The position numbers and the translations under genes were made by a program. The notes beneath the pieces are model-generated. The model saw only the letters and a list, made by a program, of their open reading frames with translations, was not told the DNA's origin and made no database searches. From contig VBNZ01000019.1 of the NCBI GenBank assembly GCA_005877675.1, positions 1 through 10,839 of the forward strand: a stretch of DNA of 10,839 nucleotides, written 5' to 3'. Of the stretch, positions 1 through 7,533 are shown in pieces; position 1 is the first letter of the stretch; every line of letters begins with the position of its first letter. Source of the DNA: Gammaproteobacteria bacterium (GTDB lineage Bacteria > Pseudomonadota > Gammaproteobacteria > Xanthomonadales > Rhodanobacteraceae).

Positions 1-1
1 G

Positions 2-1129
2 GTGACGGGTGAACAGGCGCATGCGGTACGCTGGATCGGCGCGTTCAAGATCGGCGCGCTCGTCGCACTGTGGTGTGCGTTCGGTGTGGCCTGGCTGCGC
101 CGGCGCGAACCGTGGTCGGCGCTCGCAAACGGGCTGCTGCTGCCGATTCTGTTCGCCGATCCAGCCGCAACGATTTATCTGAATACGTATTACGCCGAGT
201 GGACCGCACTGCTCGGCCTGTATGCGCTGGTCGGTCTGGTACTGCTGCACGAAGGCAAGCCCGCGCGCGGGCGCGCATGGGGCCTGCTCGCGTTCGCCGC
301 GTTCGCGCTCGCGCTGTCGAAGATCCAGCATATCGTGCTGCCGCTCGGCTGCGCGCTGGTCGTGCTGGCGCTCGGCTGGTGGCGCGATCGCGCACTGCCG
401 TGGCAGGGTCGCGCGCTGCTGGTCGGTGCGGTGCTCGGACTCGGCGTCCAGGTGGTACAGCTGCAACGCGACAGCGATGCGATTCGCGCGATCAATGTGT
501 TCAATCAGGCCGACGTCGTGTTCACCGGCCTGCTGCCGAATTCGTCAGATCCCGCCACGACCGCGCAGCGCCTCGGCTTGCCCGCATCGTGTCTGCAATA
601 CTCAGGCTTGCGCGCGTGGCAGATGCCCGGGTTTCCTGCGGATCTGTGTCCTGAGCTGCGCGGCATCACGCGTGGGCGCGAGCTAGCCGTACTACTGCGC
701 GAGCCCGGTCTGACCCTGCGCCTGGGGTGGCGCGGACTCAGCGCCTTGACCTCATGGGTTGCGCCCGGACTCGGGGTGGTCGAAGGCGGTAATTTTGCGC
801 CACTGCCTGCAGACTTCTTCTCGCTGAGCGCATGGCTCGCGACGCCGCTGCTGCGTCTGATCCTGCTCGGCGCGCCGTTCGTCGCATTGGCAGGATTGTT
901 GTTCGCGCGACGCTGGCGCAGTGCGCCGCGCTTGTATCTGATGACCGCGCTCACACTCATCGTCACGCTCGGCACGCTGACCGTGACCGTGCTTGGTGAC
1001 GGCCTTGCCGATGTCCCGAAACAGGGCCATCTGATTTTCTCGATGGCGCTGGCGTGGTGGGTGACGGCGCTGGTGCTCGGTGGTCAGCGTTTACTGCAGA
1101 CGAGACACACGGCACCTCACGCGCCGTGA
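2..1129 (+). CDS. Polytopic membrane protein, probably the C-terminal part of a GT-C-like glycosyltransferase (5' partial)
   Basis: The frame is open from the first bases to a TGA at 1127-1129 (375 residues from the GTG at 2). It reads straight from the window edge with no visible ribosome binding site, so the true start is probably upstream. Hydrophobic segments lie near residues 14-31, 67-83, 92-128 and 137-153. A large non-membrane loop follows (about 155-260) with two cysteines, and further membrane helices lie near 275-302, 312-333 and 345-362. Helices around one long external loop resemble GT-C type, lipid-linked-sugar membrane transferases; a stretch near 165-200 (NVFNQADVVF, then a SSDP and LGLP pattern) vaguely recalls hexose transferases of that type. 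That is a resemblance, not an identification. It lies tail to tail with the chorismatase gene, with 13 bp of shared 3' end. A role in decorating the polyene lipid is possible but unsupported. Confidence 0.6.
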   Translation: MTGEQAHAVRWIGAFKIGALVALWCAFGVAWLRRREPWSALANGLLLPILFADPAATIYLNTYYAEWTALLGLYALVGLVLLHEGKPARGRAWGLLAFAAFALALSKIQHIVLPLGCALVVLALGWWRDRALPWQGRALLVGAVLGLGVQVVQLQRDSDAIRAINVFNQADVVFTGLLPNSSDPATTAQRLGLPASCLQYSGLRAWQMPGFPADLCPELRGITRGRELAVLLREPGLTLRLGWRGLSALTSWVAPGLGVVEGGNFAPLPADFFSLSAWLATPLLRLILLGAPFVALAGLLFARRWRSAPRLYLMTALTLIVTLGTLTVTVLGDGLADVPKQGHLIFSMALAWWVTALVLGGQRLLQTRHTAPHAP

Positions 1130-2145
1130 ACGCCGTCGATTTCGATCAGGAGTTCGCTGCGGCAGATATCGCCGCGCAATAACAAGGGCATCGCCTGCGG
1201 CCGCGCTGCCTTGAGCAGTTGCGAGGCCGCAGCGATATCCTCGTCGCGGCGCACATAGGCTTTCATCAGATGCTGTGCGTCGTAGCGCACAGCCCTTTCG
1301 ATCTGCGCCGCGTCGAGCACGCAGTCGATATTGGCAATGGTTTCGTCGAACTGCGAGGCAAAGTCCTCGCGGTAACGCGAGGCGTGACCGACGATAGCCG
1401 CGGTACCGGAAATGTATACCTGTGCGCTTCGCGTCGGCGCGCGCAGCGCGCGCGCGAAGCATGGCGCATCCGGGCCATACTCGCGCGGATAACGCCAGGC
1501 GCTCAGCTGGCGCGGATTCTCGACCGGCGTGCCGGCACGCCGCGCCGCCAGCCAGTACACCTGCAGCACGCGACGCCCATCGCGTACGCCGATCGCGGTC
1601 GCGGCCGGGTAGCCGTGCGCGAATGCCGCATGCATGCCCGACGCGCGGCCGCTGCAGAATTGCCGGTACCGCTCCTCGTCGCCCGTGCCGAGATTGATCG
1701 CGTCAATATGATTCCAGATTCGCAGCGCGTGCATACCGTGCGCGCCCAGCCAGCGGGCGAGCTGCAGATAGGCTTCCTGTGCAGCCGTGGCGAGCCCGCC
1801 GTGCGCAGCCTCATCGAGTTCGAGCGCGGCAAAGGCGAAGTCGCCGTCGCTGGCCCAGCGCAGTGGGCCGCGCGTGGCGGTTTCGACCGCACCCGGCACG
1901 CGCCATACCTCGTACGGAGCGCGTGCGACCGGCTCAAGTGCCACGCGCAGATAACGCGGATCGTCGCGCCATGCCGGCGCGGCCGCGCCGAAGCCGAACA
2001 CCGCGAGCACGTCGGACTCCGCCAACAGCGCATCGAGCGCGGCACCATTCGCCGGCGCCTCGACGAATGCCATACGCGGCGCGGGCAGCGCCTCGCGCAG
2101 CATGCCGCGCGTGAAATCCATATCCGAGGTGGGCGACAAGCTCAT
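1117..2145 (-). CDS. xanB2: XanB2-like chorismatase (3-/4-hydroxybenzoate synthase)
   Basis: This 342-residue protein belongs to the chorismatase family (XanB2, FkbO, Hyg5), cytosolic enzymes that hydrolyse chorismate; XanB2 itself yields 3- and 4-hydroxybenzoate. Family hallmarks seen are RIWNHIDAIN followed by GDEERYRQFCSGR in the middle, AWRYPREYGP further on, and the RidA-like C-terminal stretch VYISGTAAIVGH. The length fits the family (about 330-345). The ATG at 2145 (MSLSPTSDMD) is preferred; a second ATG at 2121 (MDF) is possible and neither has a strong ribosome binding site. The frame stays open upstream to about 2316, but that extension is low-complexity and overlaps the divergent ACP gene. 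The divergent placement next to an ACP and polyene genes indicates it supplies the aryl starter unit for a xanthomonadin/aryl-polyene product. It could also feed ubiquinone synthesis through 4-hydroxybenzoate, as known for XanB2. Confidence 0.88.
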   Translation of the reverse strand: MSLSPTSDMDFTRGMLREALPAPRMAFVEAPANGAALDALLAESDVLAVFGFGAAAPAWRDDPRYLRVALEPVARAPYEVWRVPGAVETATRGPLRWASDGDFAFAALELDEAAHGGLATAAQEAYLQLARWLGAHGMHALRIWNHIDAINLGTGDEERYRQFCSGRASGMHAAFAHGYPAATAIGVRDGRRVLQVYWLAARRAGTPVENPRQLSAWRYPREYGPDAPCFARALRAPTRSAQVYISGTAAIVGHASRYREDFASQFDETIANIDCVLDAAQIERAVRYDAQHLMKAYVRRDEDIAAASQLLKAARPQAMPLLLRGDICRSELLIEIDGVHGA

Positions 2146-2169
2146 CAGGCAGCGGTCAATCGGGAGCAG

Positions 2170-2184
2170 GCTGCATGATACACT
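2170..2184 (+). promoter_or_regulatory. Candidate extended -10 promoter for the ACP gene
   Basis: In the roughly 100-bp divergent gap between the chorismatase and ACP genes, TGATACACT (2176-2184) reads as an extended -10 element (TG, one base, TACACT). The -35 region (TCAATC near 2156-2161, 17-bp spacing) is poor, which is tolerable for extended -10 promoters. Transcription would begin near 2191, leaving a leader of about 57 nt before the ATG at 2248. The opposite promoter for the chorismatase must share this gap, but no clear box was found for it. Confidence 0.3.
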
Positions 2185-2247
2185 GCGCGCCCTTTGGCGC
2201 TGCTGCCGGCAAGGCGCAGCGCGCGTTTCGCAGAGTATCCAAAAAGC

Positions 2248-2517
2248 ATGAGCAACCAGACGCCCGCCGAAGCGGAGCTCGCCCAGCTGATCGTGGCGAG
2301 CCTCAACCTCGAGCACCTACAAGCGGCCGACATCGATCCGGACAAACCCCTGTTCGGTGCCGATACCGGACTGGATTCGATCGACGCGCTCGAACTGGCG
2401 CTCGCGATATCCAAGCGCTACGGTTTCCAGTTGCGCTCGGACAACGCCGACAACAAGCGCATTTTCGGAAGCCTGCGCGCGCTCTCCGTGTACATCGAAC
2501 AGCAACGCCAAAGCTGA
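2248..2517 (+). CDS. Acyl carrier protein of the aryl-polyene/xanthomonadin pathway
   Basis: A small acidic protein of 89 residues with a clear phosphopantetheine attachment motif, GLDSIDALEL, with the modified serine at residue 44. It would hold the aryl starter and the growing polyene chain as thioesters in the cytosol; XanC in Xanthomonas and ApeE/ApeF in aryl-polyene clusters play this role. The ATG at 2248 is chosen because it puts MSNQTPAEAE directly before helix 1 at the usual distance; the open frame reaches upstream to 2194 with an arginine-rich, unlikely N-terminus. There is no good Shine-Dalgarno, only an A-rich stretch just before the ATG. It is the first gene of the rightward run and ends 7 nt before the next start. 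Which of the two usual aryl-polyene carrier types it represents cannot be decided here; only one ACP is present in the window. Confidence 0.9.
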   Translation: MSNQTPAEAELAQLIVASLNLEHLQAADIDPDKPLFGADTGLDSIDALELALAISKRYGFQLRSDNADNKRIFGSLRALSVYIEQQRQS

Positions 2518-2524
2518 TACGCGC

Positions 2525-3232
2525 ATGCGCGTGCTGGTTTGGCTGCTGGTTGTCGCTCTGGCTCTGGCTGGCCGCCTGCGTCGGGATGAATGGCTCGCGC
2601 TGGCAGCGTTCGGTCTTGCCATCGTCCTGTTGCTCTGGCAGGCGCCACGCGCGCTGCGTTTCGGCGTTATCGCATTGGCCTGCGCAACCGTGGGTCTTCT
2701 AATCGCCTGTGGTGCGGCGCTCGCCGTTGCTGCGGCGCCTGCGTTGTTTTGTGCGCTGGTCGCATGGACATTCGCACGCAGTCTGCGTGCGCATCGACGC
2801 CCGCTGATCGCACGTGCGATGGCGATAGTGGATGGCGAGGCAGTTTCCGCGCAACCCGCCATGACCGCCTACGCGCGCGGACTGACCCTGCTCTGGGCGG
2901 TCTGGCTCGGGCTATGGGCCCTCGTTGCCGCCTTGCTCGTTGCGCTCGAATACATCGGCGTCGCGCCGGCGTTCACCTGGCTGCCGAGCGCGCGCCTGTT
3001 TGCGCTGGCGCTGCCGCTCGGCGTTGCGCTGTTGTTCGTTCTGGAATTCGCGCTGCGACGCTGGTTGTTGCCGAGTGCACCGTATGTGCGCTTCACCGAT
3101 TTTCTATTGCGTGTTGCGCACGCCTGGCCGCGCTTGCTCGACGACGAAGTCGCGCCAGTCAATCCGCCGACACGGCCGGGGGTCGATGCTGCGCACGCGA
3201 TCAGCCGGCAACCAGGATCAGACTCGACCTGA
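2525..3232 (+). CDS. ApeG-like (COG4648-type) inner-membrane protein
   Basis: A 235-residue hydrophobic protein with membrane segments near residues 2-16, 23-39, 45-65, 66-82, 119-142 and 156-178. A basic cytoplasmic loop (FARSLR, then REP/RRPLI-like residues, about 83-98) is typical of the uncharacterised membrane protein found beside the ACP in aryl-polyene and xanthomonadin clusters (ApeG in the Ape nomenclature). No catalytic motif is visible and the function is unknown; a scaffold for the pathway enzymes at the membrane is an inference from gene linkage only. The ATG at 2525 starts directly with a membrane helix and follows the ACP stop by 7 nt, which suggests coupled translation; the longer open frame from 2357 overlaps the ACP gene and is unlikely. 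The C-terminal tail (about 207-235) is polar and proline-rich. Confidence 0.75.
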   Translation: MRVLVWLLVVALALAGRLRRDEWLALAAFGLAIVLLLWQAPRALRFGVIALACATVGLLIACGAALAVAAAPALFCALVAWTFARSLRAHRRPLIARAMAIVDGEAVSAQPAMTAYARGLTLLWAVWLGLWALVAALLVALEYIGVAPAFTWLPSARLFALALPLGVALLFVLEFALRRWLLPSAPYVRFTDFLLRVAHAWPRLLDDEVAPVNPPTRPGVDAAHAISRQPGSDST

Positions 3233-3310
3233 TTGCGTTGCACAGGTTCTGCATCCGTCCGTGACCGCTCCGTGAGTCGTCGGTGCGAGGCGATGCTGCG
3301 CACGCGTCAA

Positions 3311-3337
3311 TAGCGACCCCTCCTGCGTCGGTCGCTA
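3311..3337. repeat. Perfect 8-bp inverted repeat in the gap before the first dehydratase gene
   Basis: TAGCGACC (3311-3318) and GGTCGCTA (3330-3337) are exact reverse complements separated by 11 nt. They sit in the 141-bp gap 3233-3373 between the ApeG-like gene and the first dehydratase gene. No T-run follows, so it is not a textbook terminator. It could be an operator, an attenuating hairpin between the two halves of the gene run, or a remnant of a dispersed repeat. TAACAT (3341-3346) just downstream might be a -10 box, without a convincing -35. Confidence 0.5.
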
Positions 3338-3361
3338 CGCTAACATAGGCGGCAGGGGACC

Positions 3362-3366
3362 GAGGA
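3362..3366 (+). promoter_or_regulatory. Ribosome binding site of the ApeI-like gene
   Basis: GAGGA, with 7 nt before the ATG at 3374, is a good Shine-Dalgarno. It fixes this start and suggests that this gene is translated independently of the ApeG-like gene upstream. Confidence 0.7.
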
Positions 3367-3373
3367 CGTTTCA

Positions 3374-3700
3374 ATGTCGAGTGCACACGCCAACAACAGC
3401 GATGTCAGCTATCACGAGGATTTTACGATCGGCGACGATCATCCGAGCCTGCCCGGACATTTTCCGGACCAGCCGATAGTGCCCGGCGTGGTGCTGCTCG
3501 ATCGTGTCGCTGCAGCGCTGTCGCGCTGGCGCGGACGGCGCATCGCCGCACTGACCGTGGCCAAGTTCATTGCACCGGTCCTGCCGCTGCAAGCGCTGAC
3601 GCTGACCCTGCGCGAGGACAGCGAGCGCTACCGGTTCGAATTCGTCAGCGAAGGGCGACTCGCCGCCAGTGGCACGATCGAAACGGTGCGTGCGGCATGA
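3374..3700 (+). CDS. ApeI-like hotdog 3-hydroxyacyl-ACP dehydratase
   Basis: A 108-residue single hotdog-fold protein related to FabZ/FabA and to ApeI of aryl-polyene clusters. The signature HPSLPGHFPDQPIVPGVV begins at residue 23; His29 and Asp43 (in VVLLDRV) are 14 residues apart, the spacing of the FabA catalytic pair His70/Asp84 and of the His/Glu pair in FabZ. It should dehydrate 3-hydroxyacyl-ACP intermediates to form the polyene double bonds in the cytosol. The start is supported by GAGGA 7 nt upstream. Its stop overlaps the next start as ATGA (3697-3700), so the acyltransferase is translationally coupled to it. The protein is short for the family, about one bare hotdog domain, and may act as a dimer or together with another dehydratase or the ACP. 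A thioesterase of the same fold is the main alternative. Confidence 0.82.
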   Translation: MSSAHANNSDVSYHEDFTIGDDHPSLPGHFPDQPIVPGVVLLDRVAAALSRWRGRRIAALTVAKFIAPVLPLQALTLTLREDSERYRFEFVSEGRLAASGTIETVRAA

Positions 3701-4635
3701 AATGGCAGCACCGCCCCGAAGCCGGGGGCCGCTTTGCGATCTGGCTGATCCGTGAAACCGCGCGCGTGTTCGGACGCGGTTTCGTGCGGCCGTTCCTGTA
3801 TCCGATTTCGCTGTATTTCTATTTACGTCGCGTTCCCGAGCGGCGTGTGTCGAAAGCCTACCTCGCGCGCATCGCCCCGGCGCAGGCGAATGCGCTCGGC
3901 GTGCTCAAGCACATCCATGCGTTTGCCTCGACCATCCTCGACCGCATGTTTTTTTTGCTGCAGGGTTTCAAGCCTTTCGAGATCGTGCTGCATGGTTTCG
4001 ACCAGCTGCAACAGCAGATCGAGCGTGGCCGTGGCGTGCTGCTGCTCGGTGCACACGTCGGCAGTTTCGAATTGCTGCGCGCGTTCAAGCACGGCAACAC
4101 CGGCGTCGTGCTCAAGGTGGTGATGGATCAGCAGCAGACGCATGCGCTGAACTCGCTGCTGTATGCGCTTAATCCCGATTTCGCCGAACAGATCATCGAG
4201 GCTGGCGCCGATCCGATCGGACTCGCGCTCGCGCTACGCGACGTGGCTGCGCAAGGCGGCGTCATAGGCTTGCTCGGCGACCGCAGTCGCCCGGGCGAAT
4301 TGACTGTCGATGCGGAATTCCTCGGCGAGCGCGCCACGTTTCCCGCGGCGCCGTACCTGATCGCGTCGGCACTCGAAATGCCGGTCGTGCTCGGTGTCGG
4401 CCTGTATCGCGGGCGCAATCGCTACGAACTGTATTTCGAGACGCTCGGCGAAAGTATAAAAATTCCGCGCAACGCGCGCGCGGCCGCGCTGCAAAACTGG
4501 GCGCAACGCTATGCTGCGCGGCTGGAACATTACGTGCGCATGGCGCCCTTCAATTGGTTCAATTTCTATGATTTCTGGCATTGCCCTGCTGACGAGCCTC
4601 GCGCTCGCGGCGACGCCGACCGCGCTGTCGCCTGA
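3697..4635 (+). CDS. LpxL/HtrB-like lysophospholipid acyltransferase family protein (aryl-polyene type)
   Basis: A 312-residue protein of the lipid A lauroyl/myristoyl acyltransferase superfamily, in the branch found in xanthomonadin/aryl-polyene clusters (COG4261-like). The catalytic HX4E motif is present as AHVGSFE, His120 and Glu125, and LLGDRSRPG (about residues 190-198) matches the second conserved block. The C-terminus carries NWFNFYDFWH, typical of the family. A hydrophobic stretch near residues 28-43 may anchor it to the inner membrane. It most likely transfers an acyl group, perhaps the polyene itself from the ACP, onto a lipid or sugar acceptor at the inner membrane. It starts within the ATGA overlap with the dehydratase and its last 68 nt overlap the LolA-like gene. 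An 8-T run at 3949-3956 inside the gene encodes Phe-Phe-Leu. The acyl acceptor cannot be read from the sequence. Confidence 0.85.
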   Translation: MKWQHRPEAGGRFAIWLIRETARVFGRGFVRPFLYPISLYFYLRRVPERRVSKAYLARIAPAQANALGVLKHIHAFASTILDRMFFLLQGFKPFEIVLHGFDQLQQQIERGRGVLLLGAHVGSFELLRAFKHGNTGVVLKVVMDQQQTHALNSLLYALNPDFAEQIIEAGADPIGLALALRDVAAQGGVIGLLGDRSRPGELTVDAEFLGERATFPAAPYLIASALEMPVVLGVGLYRGRNRYELYFETLGESIKIPRNARAAALQNWAQRYAARLEHYVRMAPFNWFNFYDFWHCPADEPRARGDADRAVA

Positions 4636-5215
4636 AGCACCGCCTGCGGACGCGGCCGCGCTGATCGCGCAGCTCAAACTGCCGGTGCCGTCGGATACGC
4701 CGTATGCCGAAACGCGCTTCGTCCACGTGCTGCGCAAGCCGCTGCAGTTGCGCGGCGAACTGCATTACGGCGGTGCCGGCGTGCTTGGCAAACGCGTCGA
4801 CGCGCCGTATCGCGAGACGACGCAGATTGCGAATGACGAAGTGACGGTGCAGCGTGAAGGCAAATCCGCGCGGCGTTTCTCACTCGAACGCGCGCCGGAG
4901 CTTGAGGCGCTGCTCGAAAGCTTCAGCGCGCTGCTTGGCGGCGACGCGGCGGCATTGAATCGCTACTTCACGCTCTCACTCGACCGCCGCGATGCGGCTT
5001 GGCGGCTGACGCTGACGCCGCGCTCACACGACCTGGCGAAGCATTTGCGTGAACTTATCGTCGATGGGCGTGACAGCGCGGTGCGTTGCGTGAGCCTGCA
5101 TGAAGCCGATGGCGATGCGAGCGTGATGCGCATGGGCGCGATCGCGGATGCCAAATTCGCCGATCCGCCGACAGCGAGCGCACTTGATGTGCTGTGCCGC
5201 GGTGCGGATCGCTGA
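4568..5215 (+). CDS. LolA-like periplasmic outer-membrane lipoprotein carrier protein (ApeL-like)
   Basis: A 215-residue secreted protein whose mature part fits the LolA-like fold of aryl-polyene clusters (ApeL). A hydrophobic signal sequence covers residues 1-15 (MISGIALLTSLALAA) with a likely cleavage near ALA/A-ATP. It is followed by the family pattern AETRFVHVLRKPLQLRGELHY (about 47-67) and a region ending near a single Cys in RCVSLHE. It should bind a lipophilic cargo in the periplasm, by inference the polyene lipid, and pass it to the outer membrane. The ATG at 4568 is preferred because the signal peptide starts there. The n-region lacks a basic residue; the alternative ATG at 4511 would add 19 residues including Arg, so the start is open. 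The start lies 68 nt inside the acyltransferase gene in another frame, without a clear ribosome binding site, which implies translational coupling. The MMPL exporter follows after 8 nt. Confidence 0.78.
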   Translation: MISGIALLTSLALAATPTALSPEAPPADAAALIAQLKLPVPSDTPYAETRFVHVLRKPLQLRGELHYGGAGVLGKRVDAPYRETTQIANDEVTVQREGKSARRFSLERAPELEALLESFSALLGGDAAALNRYFTLSLDRRDAAWRLTLTPRSHDLAKHLRELIVDGRDSAVRCVSLHEADGDASVMRMGAIADAKFADPPTASALDVLCRGADR

Positions 5216-5223
5216 GGTTGTCG

Positions 5224-7533
5224 ATGCGCGCCATTGCGCTCCTGATCGCGTGGCTCGCCGCGCTCGCGGCACTCGCGTTCGTCGCGCAGCGCACACTGGT
5301 CGTATCGAGCGATCTGCGCGGCTTTATGCCGCCGGCGCAAAACGCCGATCAAAAATTGCTGCTCGATCAGATCGGCGAAGGGCCGGCATCACGCCTTTTG
5401 ATGCTCGCGATCGAGGGCGGCGACAACAACGCGATGCGCGCGCGACTGAGCCGCGATCTAGCGCACGCGCTGCAGGGTGACGCGCATTTTGCGCGCGTGT
5501 TGAACGGCGAGACCGATGTCGCCGCGCTCGACCCCAAGCTGCTTCCCTACCGTTTCCTGCTCTCGCCGACGCTCGATACGAATCGCTTCGACGCCGACTA
5601 TTTGCGCGATCAGCTGCAGCAACGCCTCGAAGATCTCGCCTCGCCCGCCGCGAGTCTGATCAAACCGCTGCTCGCGCGCGACCCGACCGGCGAAGTGCTC
5701 GCGCTGGTGCAACGCTGGACACCGGCGCAGACGCCACGATTGTGCGATAGCGTGTGGTGCGACAAGAGCGGTAATGCGCTGTTGCTTGTCGAAACACACG
5801 CGGCCGCTTTCGATCCGAATGCGCAAAGCGCGGCGATCGATGCGTTACGCGCGGCGCTTGCGCGGCTGCCCGGCAACGGAACCGTGCGGCTCACGATCAG
5901 TGGCCCCGGCTATTTCAGCGTCGTCGCCGCAGCGCGCACGCGCGCGGAAGCCGAGTGGCTGTCGGCGCTCGGTACGGCGGGATTCATCCTGCTGCTGCTC
6001 GTTGCCTATCGCAGCCCACGCCTCGTCGCGCTGGCAGCTTTGCCGATCGCCAGCGGCGCGCTCGCGGGCATCGCGGCAACCGCACTCGTGTTTGGGCCGA
6101 TTCACGGCATCACGCTCGCGTTCGGCTTCACCCTGCTCGGCGTCGCGCAGGAATATCCGATCCGCCTGTTCAGTCACCGTCGCGCCGGCGCGAGCGCGCA
6201 GGCGAGCCTCGCCGGCGTATGGCCATTGCTGCGTCTTGCGATCGTCTCGGCCTGCATCGCATATCTCGCGTTCTACGCGTCGGGTGTCGCGGGCCTGCAG
6301 CAGCTTGCGACATTCACGATCGCAGGCCTCATCGTCGCGGGGGCGGCGACGCGCTGGCTGCTGCCGGCAGTCTTGCCGGTACAGTTTCGCGATGTCGCCG
6401 ACGCGCACTGGCTTGAACGTTTTCGTCTCTGGCTCGACGCATTGCCGCCGCTGCGCTGGTTGCCATGGAGCGTGTTCGCACTCGCGCTCGGTCTGATCGC
6501 GCTGGCGCCGACGCCGCTGTGGCAAAACGATCTCGCCGCGCTGACGCCGCTGCCGCCCGAACTTCTTAAGCGCGAGGGCGAGCTGCGCGCCGCTCTGGGC
6601 GCACCCGACGTGCGCTATCTGCTCGTGCTCGAAGCGTCGGACGCTGATGGCGTTCTGGGCTTATCGGAGCAGATTTCCGCGCAAGTGGAAAAGTGGATTG
6701 CCGACGGCAAGGTCGACGATGTCGAGCTGCCGAGCCGCTACCTGCCGAGTCTCGCCACGCAGCGCGCGCGGCAGGCGCAGCTGCCCGATCGCGCGACACT
6801 CGCCGCTGCGCTGGCGCAGGCGCAACAGGGCGGCGAATTCGCAAGCGACCTATTCACGCCGTTTCTCGACGATGTCGCCGCTGCACGCGCATTGCCGCCG
6901 TTGACGCACGCGGCATTCGCGGCCGCGCCGCTCGGGGCGCGCCTGACCGCGATGCTGAGCAAACGCGATGAACATTATCTCGGTCTTGCCACGCTAGCCG
7001 GCGTGCACGATCCCGCCGCGCTCGCGACGATTGCGCAGCGAACCCAAGGGCGCGTGCATCTGCTCGATCTGAAGACCGCGTCCGAGTCGCTGGTGGCGAG
7101 CTACCGCGCACGCATCGGCGCGGCGTTGCTCGTTGCGCTCGTACTGCTCGCCCTTGCGGTTGCGCTCGCCTTCCGCGACCTCGCACGCGCCTGGCATGTG
7201 ATAGCGCCGATGTCGCTGGCGACGCTCGCCGCGCTCGCGGCACTGCGCGCGGGCGGCGTGTCGCTGTCTTTGTTCCATCTCGTCGCGCTGACGCTCGCCG
7301 CGGGTCTCGGGCTGCATTACGCGCTGTTCTTCGAGCGCCGTGTCGATGATGCCGCCGAAGCGCGGCGCACGCTGCACGCGACGGTCGTCTGCGTCGCGAG
7401 CGCGGTACTCGTGTTCGGCCTGCTCGCGACCTCGAGCGTGCCGGTGCTGCGCGCGATCGGCGCGACGGTCGCGCTCGGCGTCGCGTTCCACTTTTGTCTA
7501 TCGATCGTGATGGCGAGGAACGCTCGCAAATGA
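5224..7533 (+). CDS. MMPL/RND-like exporter of the aryl-polyene/xanthomonadin family (ApeM-like, COG4258)
   Basis: A 769-residue inner-membrane transporter with the two-fold MMPL/RND layout: helix 1 at 3-21, a periplasmic domain about 22-245, helices at about 246-390, helix 7 near 412-430, a second periplasmic domain about 432-625, and helices about 628-769. Members of this family beside polyene genes are predicted xanthomonadin exporters. The ATG at 5224 is chosen because GAGG lies 6 nt upstream (5214-5217, overlapping the LolA-like stop) and the protein then begins with a signal-anchor helix. Where MmpL proteins have an Asp-Tyr pair in the middle of each membrane half, this protein has Glu310-Tyr311 (GVAQEYPIRL) and His698-Tyr699 (GLGLHYALFF). 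It probably hands the polyene lipid to the LolA-like protein encoded just upstream. Its stop overlaps the following start as ATGA. Confidence 0.88.
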   Translation: MRAIALLIAWLAALAALAFVAQRTLVVSSDLRGFMPPAQNADQKLLLDQIGEGPASRLLMLAIEGGDNNAMRARLSRDLAHALQGDAHFARVLNGETDVAALDPKLLPYRFLLSPTLDTNRFDADYLRDQLQQRLEDLASPAASLIKPLLARDPTGEVLALVQRWTPAQTPRLCDSVWCDKSGNALLLVETHAAAFDPNAQSAAIDALRAALARLPGNGTVRLTISGPGYFSVVAAARTRAEAEWLSALGTAGFILLLLVAYRSPRLVALAALPIASGALAGIAATALVFGPIHGITLAFGFTLLGVAQEYPIRLFSHRRAGASAQASLAGVWPLLRLAIVSACIAYLAFYASGVAGLQQLATFTIAGLIVAGAATRWLLPAVLPVQFRDVADAHWLERFRLWLDALPPLRWLPWSVFALALGLIALAPTPLWQNDLAALTPLPPELLKREGELRAALGAPDVRYLLVLEASDADGVLGLSEQISAQVEKWIADGKVDDVELPSRYLPSLATQRARQAQLPDRATLAAALAQAQQGGEFASDLFTPFLDDVAAARALPPLTHAAFAAAPLGARLTAMLSKRDEHYLGLATLAGVHDPAALATIAQRTQGRVHLLDLKTASESLVASYRARIGAALLVALVLLALAVALAFRDLARAWHVIAPMSLATLAALAALRAGGVSLSLFHLVALTLAAGLGLHYALFFERRVDDAAEARRTLHATVVCVASAVLVFGLLATSSVPVLRAIGATVALGVAFHFCLSIVMARNARK

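Noticed and set aside
1219..2178. A 319-codon open frame on the plus strand opposite the chorismatase
   Set aside because: Its product is Arg/Ala-rich without any recognisable motif; the minus strand encodes a convincing chorismatase. It is a by-product of high GC content.
2197..2222. Imperfect hairpin GCGCTG...CAGCGC in the chorismatase/ACP divergent gap
   Set aside because: Only 6 bp of GC-rich stem with a 14-nt loop; expected by chance at this composition.
2146..2316. N-terminal extension of the chorismatase
   Set aside because: It would run into the divergent ACP gene, exceeds the family length, and has unlikely composition.
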